Assembly (NCBI GenBank): GCA_021777635.1
Contig: JAJYDI010000107.1
Span: forward strand, 1 to 6,190
Source of the DNA: Pseudomonadota bacterium
GTDB lineage: Bacteria; Pseudomonadota; Gammaproteobacteria; Xanthomonadales; Rhodanobacteraceae
Reading direction: 5' to 3'
DNA: 6,190 nucleotides
Shown: in pieces, positions 1 through 6,190 of the stretch
Numbering within the stretch: the first letter of the stretch is position 1
Layout: each line of letters opens with the position of its first letter
Notes under the pieces: model-generated
Told to the model about the DNA's origin: nothing
The model's input: the letters and a program-made list of their open reading frames with translations, nothing else
Databases searched by the model: none
Position numbers and translations under genes: made by a program

Positions 1-37
1 GCCGTCTACGCCGGTTCGATTCCGACCCTGGCCTCCA
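1..37 (+). tRNA. tRNA-Cys, 3' part only (5' end outside window)
   Basis: The window opens inside a tRNA. Visible are the 3' side of the anticodon stem (GCCG, 1-4), a short variable region (5-9), a T arm with loop TTCGATT (15-21), the 3' acceptor strand CCTGGCC (27-33), discriminator U at 34 and an encoded CCA (35-37). The U discriminator, the CGTCTA-like stretch and the position just before a tRNA-Leu(UAA) match tRNA-Cys in the gammaproteobacterial Gly-Cys-Leu tRNA cluster. The anticodon lies outside the window, so the identity is inferred. The T stem (10-14 with 22-26) contains one apparent C-A mismatch (11 with 25); the other four pairs are Watson-Crick. Confidence 0.82.
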
Positions 38-80
38 TCGATGAGGGCATGCCATCGGGCGATGCGTCTGTGCGCCGTCC

Positions 81-169
81 GCCCGGGTGGCGAAATCGGT
101 AGACGCAGCGGACTTAAAATCCGCAGGCCCGCGAGGGCCGTGCCGGTTCGAGTCCGGCCCCGGGCACCA
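81..169 (+). tRNA. tRNA-Leu (anticodon UAA)
   Basis: This is a complete class II tRNA that decodes UUA leucine codons (and UUG by wobble). The acceptor stem pairs GCCCGGG (81-87) with CCCGGGC (159-165), followed by discriminator A166 and an encoded CCA (167-169). The anticodon stem is GCGGA/TCCGC (108-112 and 120-124) around loop CTTAAAA, so the anticodon is TAA at 115-117. The long variable arm is a five-pair hairpin (126-130 with 135-139), as expected for leucine tRNAs. The T arm is GCCGG-TTCGAGT-CCGGC (142-158). It lies 43 bp after tRNA-Cys in the same direction, so the two are probably processed from one transcript. No terminator is evident after it. Confidence 0.97.
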
Positions 170-203
170 TGCCATCGACGCGAGCACCCAATACGCACGG
201 CCC

Positions 204-231
204 TTGCAAATCGCCTCGCGCCTTGGCTAAT
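204..231 (+). promoter_or_regulatory. Weak candidate sigma-70 promoter for gacA
   Basis: TTGCAA (204-209) and GCTAAT (226-231) are separated by 16 bp and lie about 30 bp before the gacA start codon. Each box matches its consensus at only four of six positions, so this is tentative. No terminator hairpin is visible between tRNA-Leu and gacA, so read-through from the tRNA transcript is an alternative source of gacA mRNA. Confidence 0.35.
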
Positions 232-260
232 GTCCAAGTGGGGAGTCGGGGGACATCGCC

Positions 261-944
261 ATGATCAAGCTGGTGCTCGTGGATGACCACGAACTGGTGC
301 GCACGGGCTTTCGTCTGATCCTGCAGCCGCAACTGGACATGCAGATCGTGGGCGAGGCCGGCAGCGCCGAGCAGGGGCTGAAGCTGATCCGCGAGCTCAA
401 ACCGGATGTCGCCTTGGTCGACGTGCACATGCCGGGCATGAGCGGCATCGAACTGACCGAGCGCGTGGCGCGTGCGCGGCTGCCGACCCAGATCGTCGTG
501 TTGACGGTGGTCGAGGATGCGCGCTTTCCCAAACGCCTGATCGAAGCCGGCGCCCTCGGTTACCTCACCAAAGCCTGTGCCTCCGAAGAGCTGCTGACTG
601 CGGTGCGCCAGGTTGCCCAGGGTCGTCGCTATCTCGCACCGGCCGTTGCGCAGCAGCTGGCGCTGGCGACGCTGGACGGGCAGGAGTCGCCGTTCGATGC
701 GCTGTCCGGGCGAGAACTCGAGGTGGCGCTGATGCTGGTGCGCGGCAAGCCCGTGTTCGCGATCGCCGAGCAGCTGCACCTCAGCCCCAAGACCGTGTCG
801 ACCTACAAGCAGCGCCTGCTGGACAAGCTGGGCATGGACAACGTGATCGCGCTGGCACACCTGATGAGCGCCCACGGGCTGATCGACCAGCAGCCATCCG
901 GCCATCACGAGCTGCTGCACGCCGGAGCGGTCGTGCCCACGTAG
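261..944 (+). CDS. gacA: GacA/UvrY-family two-component response regulator
   Basis: The 227-residue protein is a cytoplasmic DNA-binding response regulator. Residues 1-120 form the receiver domain: acidic pair D8-D9, phospho-acceptor D54 in a VDVHMPG context, T82 and K104. A linker follows, then a LuxR-type helix-turn-helix at about 147-205 (LSGRELEVA, LSPKTVSTYKQRL). The stretch around QQLAL and SPFDALS (130-149) closely resembles GacA and UvrY and separates it from NarL-type regulators. In that family the GacS/BarA sensor kinase phosphorylates the protein, which then activates small RNAs that titrate CsrA/RsmA; I infer the same here, but no kinase is in the window. The start is supported by GGGGGA (248-253), seven bases before the ATG. 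It is slightly longer than E. coli UvrY (218 residues), with a non-conserved C-terminal tail. It follows tRNA-Leu by 91 bp; in E. coli uvrY lies upstream of uvrC-pgsA and the tRNAs. Confidence 0.9.
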   Translation: MIKLVLVDDHELVRTGFRLILQPQLDMQIVGEAGSAEQGLKLIRELKPDVALVDVHMPGMSGIELTERVARARLPTQIVVLTVVEDARFPKRLIEAGALGYLTKACASEELLTAVRQVAQGRRYLAPAVAQQLALATLDGQESPFDALSGRELEVALMLVRGKPVFAIAEQLHLSPKTVSTYKQRLLDKLGMDNVIALAHLMSAHGLIDQQPSGHHELLHAGAVVPT

Positions 945-978
945 GACGAGCGGCTGCGCGCCAGACCTGACGCAGCAT

Positions 979-994
979 TCACGATCAATCGTGA
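979..994. other. Perfect inverted repeat between convergent gacA and DUF1244 gene
   Basis: TCACGAT (979-985) and ATCGTGA (988-994) are perfect inverted copies with a two-base centre. As RNA this would be a six-pair stem with a TCAA loop on either strand. It overlaps the stop codon of the minus-strand DUF1244 gene and lies 35 bp after the gacA stop. It could help end transcription from both directions, but no run of T follows on either strand, so it is not a standard intrinsic terminator. It could equally be a protein binding site. Confidence 0.35.
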
Positions 995-1290
995 TCGCTC
1001 TTCGACGCTGCCGCGAACGCGCTGCGCTGTTCGGGTGTCGATGCGCTCTGGTAGCGCGCTTTCCACTCGGCGAACGGCATGCCGTAGACATGCTCGCGAG
1101 CAGCGTCCTTGTCGATATGGACGCCGCGAGCCTCGGCGGCCTCGCGATACCAGTCGGCCAGGCAATTGCGGCAGAATCCGGCGCGGGTCATCAGTTCGAT
1201 GTTCTGCAGGTCGCTGCGCAGGCGCAGATGTTCCAGCAGGCGACGGAAGGCGGCGGCCTCGAACTCGATTTCGGATGGCGTTGACGGCAT
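985..1290 (-). CDS. DUF1244 family small protein of unknown function
   Basis: The 101-residue protein matches the DUF1244 family as I know it: an N-terminal helix (about 8-24), the core [11 protein letters not shown] (38-48) with cysteines C40 and C43 spaced CxxC, then [13 protein letters not shown] (69-81) and TPEQ (85-88). Full length for the family is about 100 residues. The biochemical role is not established; the CxxC could bind a metal or act in redox chemistry, but this is inference. An in-frame ATG lies upstream at 1422, but I chose 1290 because an ideal Shine-Dalgarno (AAGGAGGT on the minus strand, 1296-1303) precedes it and family homology starts nearby. The gene is divergent from folD (120 bp apart) and convergent with gacA (40 bp apart). 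There is no signal peptide or membrane segment, so it is probably cytoplasmic. Confidence 0.87.
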   Translation of the reverse strand: MPSTPSEIEFEAAAFRRLLEHLRLRSDLQNIELMTRAGFCRNCLADWYREAAEARGVHIDKDAAREHVYGMPFAEWKARYQSASTPEQRSAFAAASKSDHD

Positions 1291-1295
1291 GGAGA

Positions 1296-1303
1296 ACCTC
1301 CTT
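1296..1303 (-). promoter_or_regulatory. Strong ribosome binding site of DUF1244 gene
   Basis: On the minus strand this reads AAGGAGGT, a full match to the anti-Shine-Dalgarno of 16S rRNA, five bases before the ATG at 1290. It is by far the best ribosome binding site in the window and fixes the start of the DUF1244 gene, ruling out the longer reading frame from 1422. Confidence 0.85.
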
Positions 1304-1360
1304 GCGGCTGCAACCGTGATCGAGCATCGCACATCGCGGCGCAGCCGGATGCGCCTGTGT

Positions 1361-1389
1361 TTGAGCTGACCGCCGCACGCTGCGACAAT
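1361..1389 (+). promoter_or_regulatory. Candidate sigma-70 promoter of folD
   Basis: TTGAGC (1361-1366) and GACAAT (1384-1389) are separated by an optimal 17 bp, and each matches its consensus at four of six positions. Transcription would start near 1396, leaving a leader of only about 15 bases before the folD ATG. That fits the absence of a clear Shine-Dalgarno there, and it leaves no room for a folate riboswitch. Confidence 0.55.
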
Positions 1390-1410
1390 GGCGTTTTGCC
1401 GACACCCGAC

Positions 1411-2271
1411 ATGACCGCACACCTGCTAGACGGCAAGAGCGTCGCCCACGAACTGCTGGTGCGTGTCAGGAAGCGCGTTGCCGCCAGAGTCGGGCAGGGG
1501 CTGGGTGCTCCGGGCCTGGCGGTGGTACTGGTCGGCGGCGATCCCGCCTCGACCGTCTACGTGCGCAACAAGCGCAAGGCATGCGCACAGGTCGGGTTTC
1601 GCTCTTTCGACTTTGACCTGCCGGCCGCGACCACGCAGGCCGAATTGTTCGCGTTGATCGACCGGCTCAACGCCAGGCCCGAGGTGCACGGCATCCTGGT
1701 GCAGTCGCCGCTGCCGGCGCATGTCGACGAGGACGCCCTGGTGGAACGCATCGACCCGCGCAAGGACGTCGATGGCTTCCATCCCGAGAATGTCGGCCGT
1801 CTGGCGCTGCGCCGTTTCGGCCTGCGCCCGTGCACCCCGAAGGGCGTGATGACCCTGCTCGGCCACACCGATCGGCCGGTGCGCGGGCAGCACGCCGTGG
1901 TCATCGGCGTGTCCAACCACGTCGGCCGGCCGCTGGCGCTGGAACTGCTGATCGCCGGCTGCACGACCACCTGCTGCCACAAATTCACCCGCGATCTGGC
2001 GGGCTTCGTCGCCCAGGCTGACATCCTGATCGTCGCCGTCGGCAGGCCCGGTCTCGTGCATGGCGAGTGGATCAAGCCGGGCGCGGTCGTGATCGATGTC
2101 GGCATCAACCGGCTTGAGGATGGGCGCCTGGTCGGCGACGTCGAGTTCGCGGCGGCACGCGAACGCGCCTCGTGGATCACCCCGGTGCCCGGCGGGGTGG
2201 GGCCGATGACGGTGGCGACGCTGATGGAGAACACCCTGGAGGCCGCGGAGGCCTTCGCCGCTTCGGCCTGA
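1411..2271 (+). CDS. folD: Bifunctional methylenetetrahydrofolate dehydrogenase / cyclohydrolase FolD
   Basis: The 286-residue cytoplasmic enzyme oxidises 5,10-methylene-THF with NADP+ and hydrolyses the product to 10-formyl-THF, used in purine synthesis and in formylating initiator tRNA. Its length matches E. coli FolD (288). The family residues are in place: Y50 and K54 in [10 protein letters not shown]98 in GILVQSPLP, and D121 in [13 protein letters not shown]. The dinucleotide-binding segment is [12 protein letters not shown] (163-174), followed by AGCTTT (182-187), VIDVGINRL (227-235) and the C-terminal signature [12 protein letters not shown] (260-271). The start at 1411 matches where E. 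coli FolD begins; an in-frame ATG at 1357 would add 18 non-conserved residues and would place the promoter boxes inside the gene. No clear Shine-Dalgarno is visible. An intrinsic terminator follows directly, so folD is probably transcribed alone. Confidence 0.97.
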   Translation: MTAHLLDGKSVAHELLVRVRKRVAARVGQGLGAPGLAVVLVGGDPASTVYVRNKRKACAQVGFRSFDFDLPAATTQAELFALIDRLNARPEVHGILVQSPLPAHVDEDALVERIDPRKDVDGFHPENVGRLALRRFGLRPCTPKGVMTLLGHTDRPVRGQHAVVIGVSNHVGRPLALELLIAGCTTTCCHKFTRDLAGFVAQADILIVAVGRPGLVHGEWIKPGAVVIDVGINRLEDGRLVGDVEFAAARERASWITPVPGGVGPMTVATLMENTLEAAEAFAASA

Positions 2272-2274
2272 ATT

Positions 2275-2305
2275 CGCCGCCAGGCGGACGCCGCGGCGCG
2301 TTTTT
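2275..2305 (+). terminator. Intrinsic terminator of folD
   Basis: CGCCGC (2275-2280) pairs with GCGGCG (2293-2298). Inside it GGC pairs with GCC around a GGAC loop, leaving a two-base CA bulge. The hairpin is followed by CG and then five Ts (2301-2305). It begins three bases after the folD stop codon, as expected for rho-independent termination, and separates folD from the guaB promoter. Confidence 0.75.
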
Positions 2306-2307
2306 AC

Positions 2308-2346
2308 TAGGCGCCCGGACAGTCGCCGCGTACAATTGTGCAATTG
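2308..2346 (+). promoter_or_regulatory. Candidate guaB promoter with overlapping CAATTG pair
   Basis: TACAAT (2331-2336) matches the -10 consensus at five of six positions and would start transcription near 2343, giving a leader of about 23 bases before guaB. The -35 box is poor: around 2308-2313 the sequence is TAGGCG. This suggests help from an activator or a weak promoter. Two copies of the palindrome CAATTG (2333-2338 and 2341-2346), separated by TG, overlap the -10 box and the predicted start. They could form an operator, but they do not resemble the E. coli PurR box. Confidence 0.5.
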
Positions 2347-2347
2347 A

Positions 2348-3820
<1,473 letters not shown>

Positions 3821-3833
3821 GGTATGACCGTGG

Positions 3834-3972
3834 CTCGGGGATCGGAGTCGGGCTGCGAAATACGGCCCCTGGCCGGGTCCGGCGACGCCGGACTGGAATG
3901 CGGCAGCTCGTCGGCAATGCATGCGCAACAGGGCAGGGATCCCGAGTCCCGAGTCCCGAGTCCCGAGTCCCG
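3834..3972 (+). repeat. Repeat-like intergenic element between guaB and guaA
   Basis: The left edge (3835-3852) carries heptad-like TCGGGGA, TCGGAG and TCGGG. The right edge (3941-3972) is CCCGAGT repeats, whose reverse complement reads TCGGGAC. The two edges are therefore imperfect inverted copies that could pair into one long stem. Inside is a perfect hairpin, GTCCGGCG (3877-3884) with CGCCGGAC (3886-3893) around one A, and a GGGATCCC palindrome (3937-3944). No T run follows the hairpin, so it is not a standard terminator. The layout resembles a small non-coding dispersed repeat, but a second copy is not in the window, so this is inference. Confidence 0.5.
3941..3972 (+). repeat. Tandem CCCGAGT heptanucleotide repeat abutting guaA start
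   Basis: Four perfect copies of CCCGAGT (3941-3947, 3948-3954, 3955-3961, 3962-3968) are followed by CCCG (3969-3972), which joins directly to the guaA ATG. The array fills the space where a ribosome binding site should be, and no purine-rich Shine-Dalgarno is present. Seven bases is not a multiple of three, so gain or loss of a unit would shift the frame of anything translated through the array but only change the leader length if translation starts at 3973. Confidence 0.95.
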
Positions 3973-5619
3973 ATGCCAACGAACATCCACAGCGACAAGA
4001 TCCTGATCCTCGACTTCGGCTCGCAGTACACGCAGCTGATCGCCCGCCGCGTGCGCGAGATCGGCGTGTATTGCGAAATCTGGGCCTGGGACCATGACCC
4101 GGCTGACATCACGCGTTACGCACCGAAAGGCGTGATCCTGTCCGGCGGACCCGAGTCGGTGACCGAGACGGGTTCGCCGAGGGTGCCCGATGCTGTGTTC
4201 GATCGGGGCGTGCCGGTCTTCGGCATCTGCTACGGCATGCAGGCCATGGCCGCGCAACTGGGTGGCCGCGTCGAGGGCGGTCATGCCCGCGAGTTCGGCT
4301 ACGCCGCGGTCGAGCTGACCGGATCGTGCCGGCTGTTCGATGCGCTGGACGACCAGGACGGGACGGCGCGTCAAGCTCCGGATGCGCCTTCCCAGCGCGC
4401 CACGCCGCCGCTGGACGCGACGCCCGCGCCGACCGACACGCGCCGCGTGCTGGATGTCTGGATGTCGCACGGCGATCGCGTTACCGCAGTACCCGCCGGC
4501 TTCTCCGCAGTGGCGTCCACCGCCAGCGTCGCAGTCGTCGCCATGGCCGACGAGGCGCGCCACTACTACGGCGTGCAGTTCCATCCCGAGGTCACGCACA
4601 CCACGCGTGGCAGCGAGATCCTGCGGCGATTCGTGGTCGACATCTGCGGCTGCGCCACGCTGTGGACGCCCGCGCGCATCATCGAGGACGCCATCGCGCG
4701 CGTTCGCGCCAAAGTCGGTCAGGACCGGGTGCTGCTGGGTCTGTCCGGTGGTGTCGATTCCTCGGTGGTCGCCGCGCTGCTCGAAAAGGCCATCGGCACG
4801 CAGCTGACCTGCGTCTTCGTCGACACCGGCCTGCTGCGCCTCGGCGAGGGCGATCAGGTGATGGCGACCATGGCCGAGCACATGGGCGTGCATGTCATCC
4901 GCGTCAACGCGGCCGAGCGCTTTTTCGCGGCGCTCGCCGGCATCGAGGATCCCGAGGCCAAGCGCAAGATCATCGGCCGCCTGTTCGTCGAGGTATTCGA
5001 CGAGGAGTCGCACAAGCTCGAAGGCGTGAAGTGGCTGGCGCAAGGCACGATCTACCCCGACGTGATCGAGTCGGCGGGAGCGAAAACCGGCAAGGCGCAC
5101 GTGATCAAGAGCCACCACAATGTCGGCGGCCTGCCCGAACGCATGCATCTGAAACTGGTCGAGCCGTTGCGCGAGCTGTTCAAGGATGAGGTGCGCCGGA
5201 TCGGCGTCGAGCTCGGCCTGCCGCGCGCGATGGTCTACCGGCATCCGTTCCCCGGCCCGGGGCTGGGCGTTCGCGTGCTGGGCGCGATCAGGCCCGAATA
5301 CGTCGCCTTGCTGCAGCAGGCTGATCATCTGTTCATCCAGGCCTTGCACAAGCACGACCTCTACGACCGCGTCAGCCAGGCCTTCGCGGTGTTCCTGCCC
5401 GTGAAATCCGTTGGCGTCGTTGGCGACGGTCGCGCCTACGAGTGGGTGATCGCGCTGCGCGCGGTCGAGACCGTCGACTTCATGACGGCCCGCTGGGCGC
5501 GCCTGCCGTACGAGTTCCTCGAAGAGGTTTCTCTATGTATTATCAATGAGTTGAATGGTATTTCTCGCGTTGTTTACGACATCAGTGGCAAGCCGCCGGC
5601 CACGATCGAGTGGGAGTAG
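3973..5619 (+). CDS. guaA: GMP synthase (glutamine-hydrolysing) GuaA
   Basis: The 548-residue enzyme converts XMP, ATP and glutamine to GMP, the step after guaB. The N-terminal class I glutaminase domain has [16 protein letters not shown] (14-29), ILSGGPES (55-62), nucleophile C86 in GICYGMQ, and H204 and E206 in GVQFHPE. The ATP pyrophosphatase domain has P-loop SGGVDSS (258-264); the C-terminal part has [10 protein letters not shown] (378-387), [11 protein letters not shown] (424-434) and [11 protein letters not shown] at the end. The start at 3973 matches E. coli ([17 protein letters not shown]). It is longer than E. coli GuaA (525) almost entirely because of extra Ala/Pro/Asp-rich residues at about 127-155. 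Two other oddities are a heptad repeat in place of a ribosome binding site and an AT-rich patch (5526-5585) where SNRIINEV of E. coli reads SLCIINEL. The frame is open upstream to 3817, so an N-terminal extension cannot be excluded but looks unlikely. Confidence 0.97.
   Translation: MPTNIHSDKILILDFGSQYTQLIARRVREIGVYCEIWAWDHDPADITRYAPKGVILSGGPESVTETGSPRVPDAVFDRGVPVFGICYGMQAMAAQLGGRVEGGHAREFGYAAVELTGSCRLFDALDDQDGTARQAPDAPSQRATPPLDATPAPTDTRRVLDVWMSHGDRVTAVPAGFSAVASTASVAVVAMADEARHYYGVQFHPEVTHTTRGSEILRRFVVDICGCATLWTPARIIEDAIARVRAKVGQDRVLLGLSGGVDSSVVAALLEKAIGTQLTCVFVDTGLLRLGEGDQVMATMAEHMGVHVIRVNAAERFFAALAGIEDPEAKRKIIGRLFVEVFDEESHKLEGVKWLAQGTIYPDVIESAGAKTGKAHVIKSHHNVGGLPERMHLKLVEPLRELFKDEVRRIGVELGLPRAMVYRHPFPGPGLGVRVLGAIRPEYVALLQQADHLFIQALHKHDLYDRVSQAFAVFLPVKSVGVVGDGRAYEWVIALRAVETVDFMTARWARLPYEFLEEVSLCIINELNGISRVVYDISGKPPATIEWE
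5526..5585 (+). other. AT-rich patch inside the 3' end of guaA
   Basis: By my count 22 of these 60 bases are G or C, while the surrounding gene is strongly GC-rich. Codons such as TCT, CTA, TGT, ATT, AAT, TTG, GGT and GTT cluster here and are rare elsewhere in guaA. The reading frame stays intact, and the last ten codons return to GC-rich usage. The 3' end of guaA is a known attachment site for integrase-borne islands, so this may be an attachment-site scar or a converted segment; no integrase is nearby. Confidence 0.6.
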
Positions 5620-5669
5620 GTCCGCGCGCTGACTTACGCCCGTGACCGCCGCGGATTTCATCGCAGCCC

Positions 5670-6185
5670 ATGCCGACCTCACCGCCGATCGTTCCGTCAG
5701 CCCCTTTGCCGCCAACCCCGGCGCACCGTTTCAGTGCCGAGGATGTCCGCTGGATGCAGCGCGCCTTGGAGCTGGCCCGCCATGCCGGCGAGATGCACGA
5801 TGAAGTGCCGGTCGGTGCCGTGCTGGTTCTGGACGGCAAGGCGATCGGCGAGGGCTGGAATCGCACGGTCAACTCGCACGATCCGACCGCCCACGCCGAG
5901 ATCGTCGCCCTGCGCGCAGCCGGGCAGCAGCAGCACAATTACCGATTGCCCGGCAGCACGCTCTACGTGACCCTCGAACCGTGCGCCATGTGCGCCATGG
6001 CGCTGGTGCACGCGCGCGTCGCCAAGGTGATCTACGCGACCCCTGATCCCAAGACCGGGGCCGCAGGCAGCGTGTTCGACACGCTGATCTCGCCGCGCCA
6101 TAACCATCGCATCGCCGTTGCGAGCGGTCTCGGTGCCGAGCTCAGCGCGGCGTTGCTACGTGATTTCTTTCAACAGCGGCGCTGA
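5670..6185 (+). CDS. tadA: tRNA-specific adenosine deaminase TadA
   Basis: The 171-residue enzyme deaminates adenosine 34 of tRNA-Arg(ACG) to inosine, allowing it to read CGU, CGC and CGA; it is essential in E. coli. It acts as a dimer with one zinc per subunit. The cytidine deaminase fold is shown by EVPVGAVLV (45-53), TAHAE (73-77) with zinc ligand H75 and proton shuttle E77, and PCAMC (104-108) with zinc ligands C105 and C108. Also conserved are EGWNR (61-65), HDPTAHAE (70-77), NYRLPGSTLYVTLEP (90-104), KTGAAGS (128-134), NHR (145-147) and a C-terminal LLRDFF helix. The first 20 residues are Pro/Ala-rich and not conserved. The Shine-Dalgarno is weak, so the exact start is uncertain; the next in-frame ATG (5754) would cut into the conserved first helix. 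It begins 50 bp after guaA with no terminator between, so co-transcription is likely. Confidence 0.96.
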   Translation: MPTSPPIVPSAPLPPTPAHRFSAEDVRWMQRALELARHAGEMHDEVPVGAVLVLDGKAIGEGWNRTVNSHDPTAHAEIVALRAAGQQQHNYRLPGSTLYVTLEPCAMCAMALVHARVAKVIYATPDPKTGAAGSVFDTLISPRHNHRIAVASGLGAELSAALLRDFFQQRR

Positions 6186-6190
6186 ACCTC

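Noticed and set aside
114..1091. 325-codon open frame on the minus strand across gacA and tRNA-Leu
   Set aside because: It runs through a tRNA gene, overlaps both gacA and the DUF1244 gene, and has no recognisable domain.
1357..1410. Upstream ATG giving an 18-residue longer FolD
   Set aside because: The added residues are not part of the family, and the candidate promoter boxes lie inside this segment.
1291..1410. Folate or purine riboswitch in the folD leader, also considered for guaB
   Set aside because: Predicted leaders are only about 15 and 23 bases long, too short for any known riboswitch, and no conserved aptamer core is visible.
905..1420. 171-codon minus-strand frame overlapping the DUF1244 gene
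   Set aside because: It is an Arg-rich shadow frame; the DUF1244 frame has family motifs and an ideal ribosome binding site.
3877..3893. Strong hairpin after guaB, considered as a terminator
   Set aside because: No T run follows and guaA lies downstream in the expected guaBA operon, so it is better seen as part of the repeat element or an mRNA stability structure.
3941..3968. CRISPR-like repeat array
   Set aside because: The units are seven bases and contiguous with no spacers, so this is a simple tandem repeat.
3824..4006. 60-codon frame between guaB and guaA, considered as a leader peptide
   Set aside because: It has no proper ribosome binding site, no attenuator follows it, its sequence is low-complexity from the repeat, and it overlaps the guaA start in another frame.

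Overview
This is a GC-rich, gene-dense chromosomal window, most likely from a gammaproteobacterium of the Xanthomonadaceae/Lysobacteraceae group. Three things point there: the proteins resemble gammaproteobacterial housekeeping families (GacA/UvrY, FolD, GuaB, GuaA, TadA); tRNA-Cys and tRNA-Leu(UAA) are neighbours, as at the pgsA-glyW-cysT-leuZ locus; and a CCCGAGT-type heptanucleotide repeat lies between genes, a kind of sequence I associate with this family. The taxonomic call is an inference. Every large gene here is ordinary core metabolism, translation or regulation. I see no phage, transposase, CRISPR array or biosynthetic cluster.

Layout. Positions 1-37 are the 3' end of tRNA-Cys and 81-169 a complete tRNA-Leu(UAA). 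A GacA/UvrY response regulator follows at 261-944 (+). Converging on it is a small DUF1244 protein gene at 985-1290 (-), which has a very strong Shine-Dalgarno. A 120-bp divergent region separates that gene from folD at 1411-2271 (+). folD ends in an intrinsic terminator that overlaps the start of the guaB promoter region. Then come guaB (2366-3820), guaA (3973-5619) and tadA (5670-6185), all on the + strand and probably one transcription unit.

Function. folD supplies 10-formyl-tetrahydrofolate, used twice in purine synthesis. guaB and guaA convert IMP to XMP and then GMP. tadA makes inosine at the wobble base of tRNA-Arg. The right-hand two thirds of the window is therefore a nucleotide and translation neighbourhood. 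The left part is a tRNA cluster with a global regulator.

The unusual points are at fine scale and centre on guaA. Four perfect CCCGAGT heptads run straight into its start codon, so it has no normal ribosome binding site. The 152-bp guaB-guaA gap has inverted heptad-like ends and a strong internal hairpin, like a small repeat element. GuaA carries about 24 extra Ala/Pro/Asp-rich residues in its glutaminase domain. About 60 bp near its 3' end are strikingly AT-rich and encode two atypical residues. Because the 3' end of guaA is a known integration site for genomic islands, that patch may be the scar of a past integration or a gene conversion.
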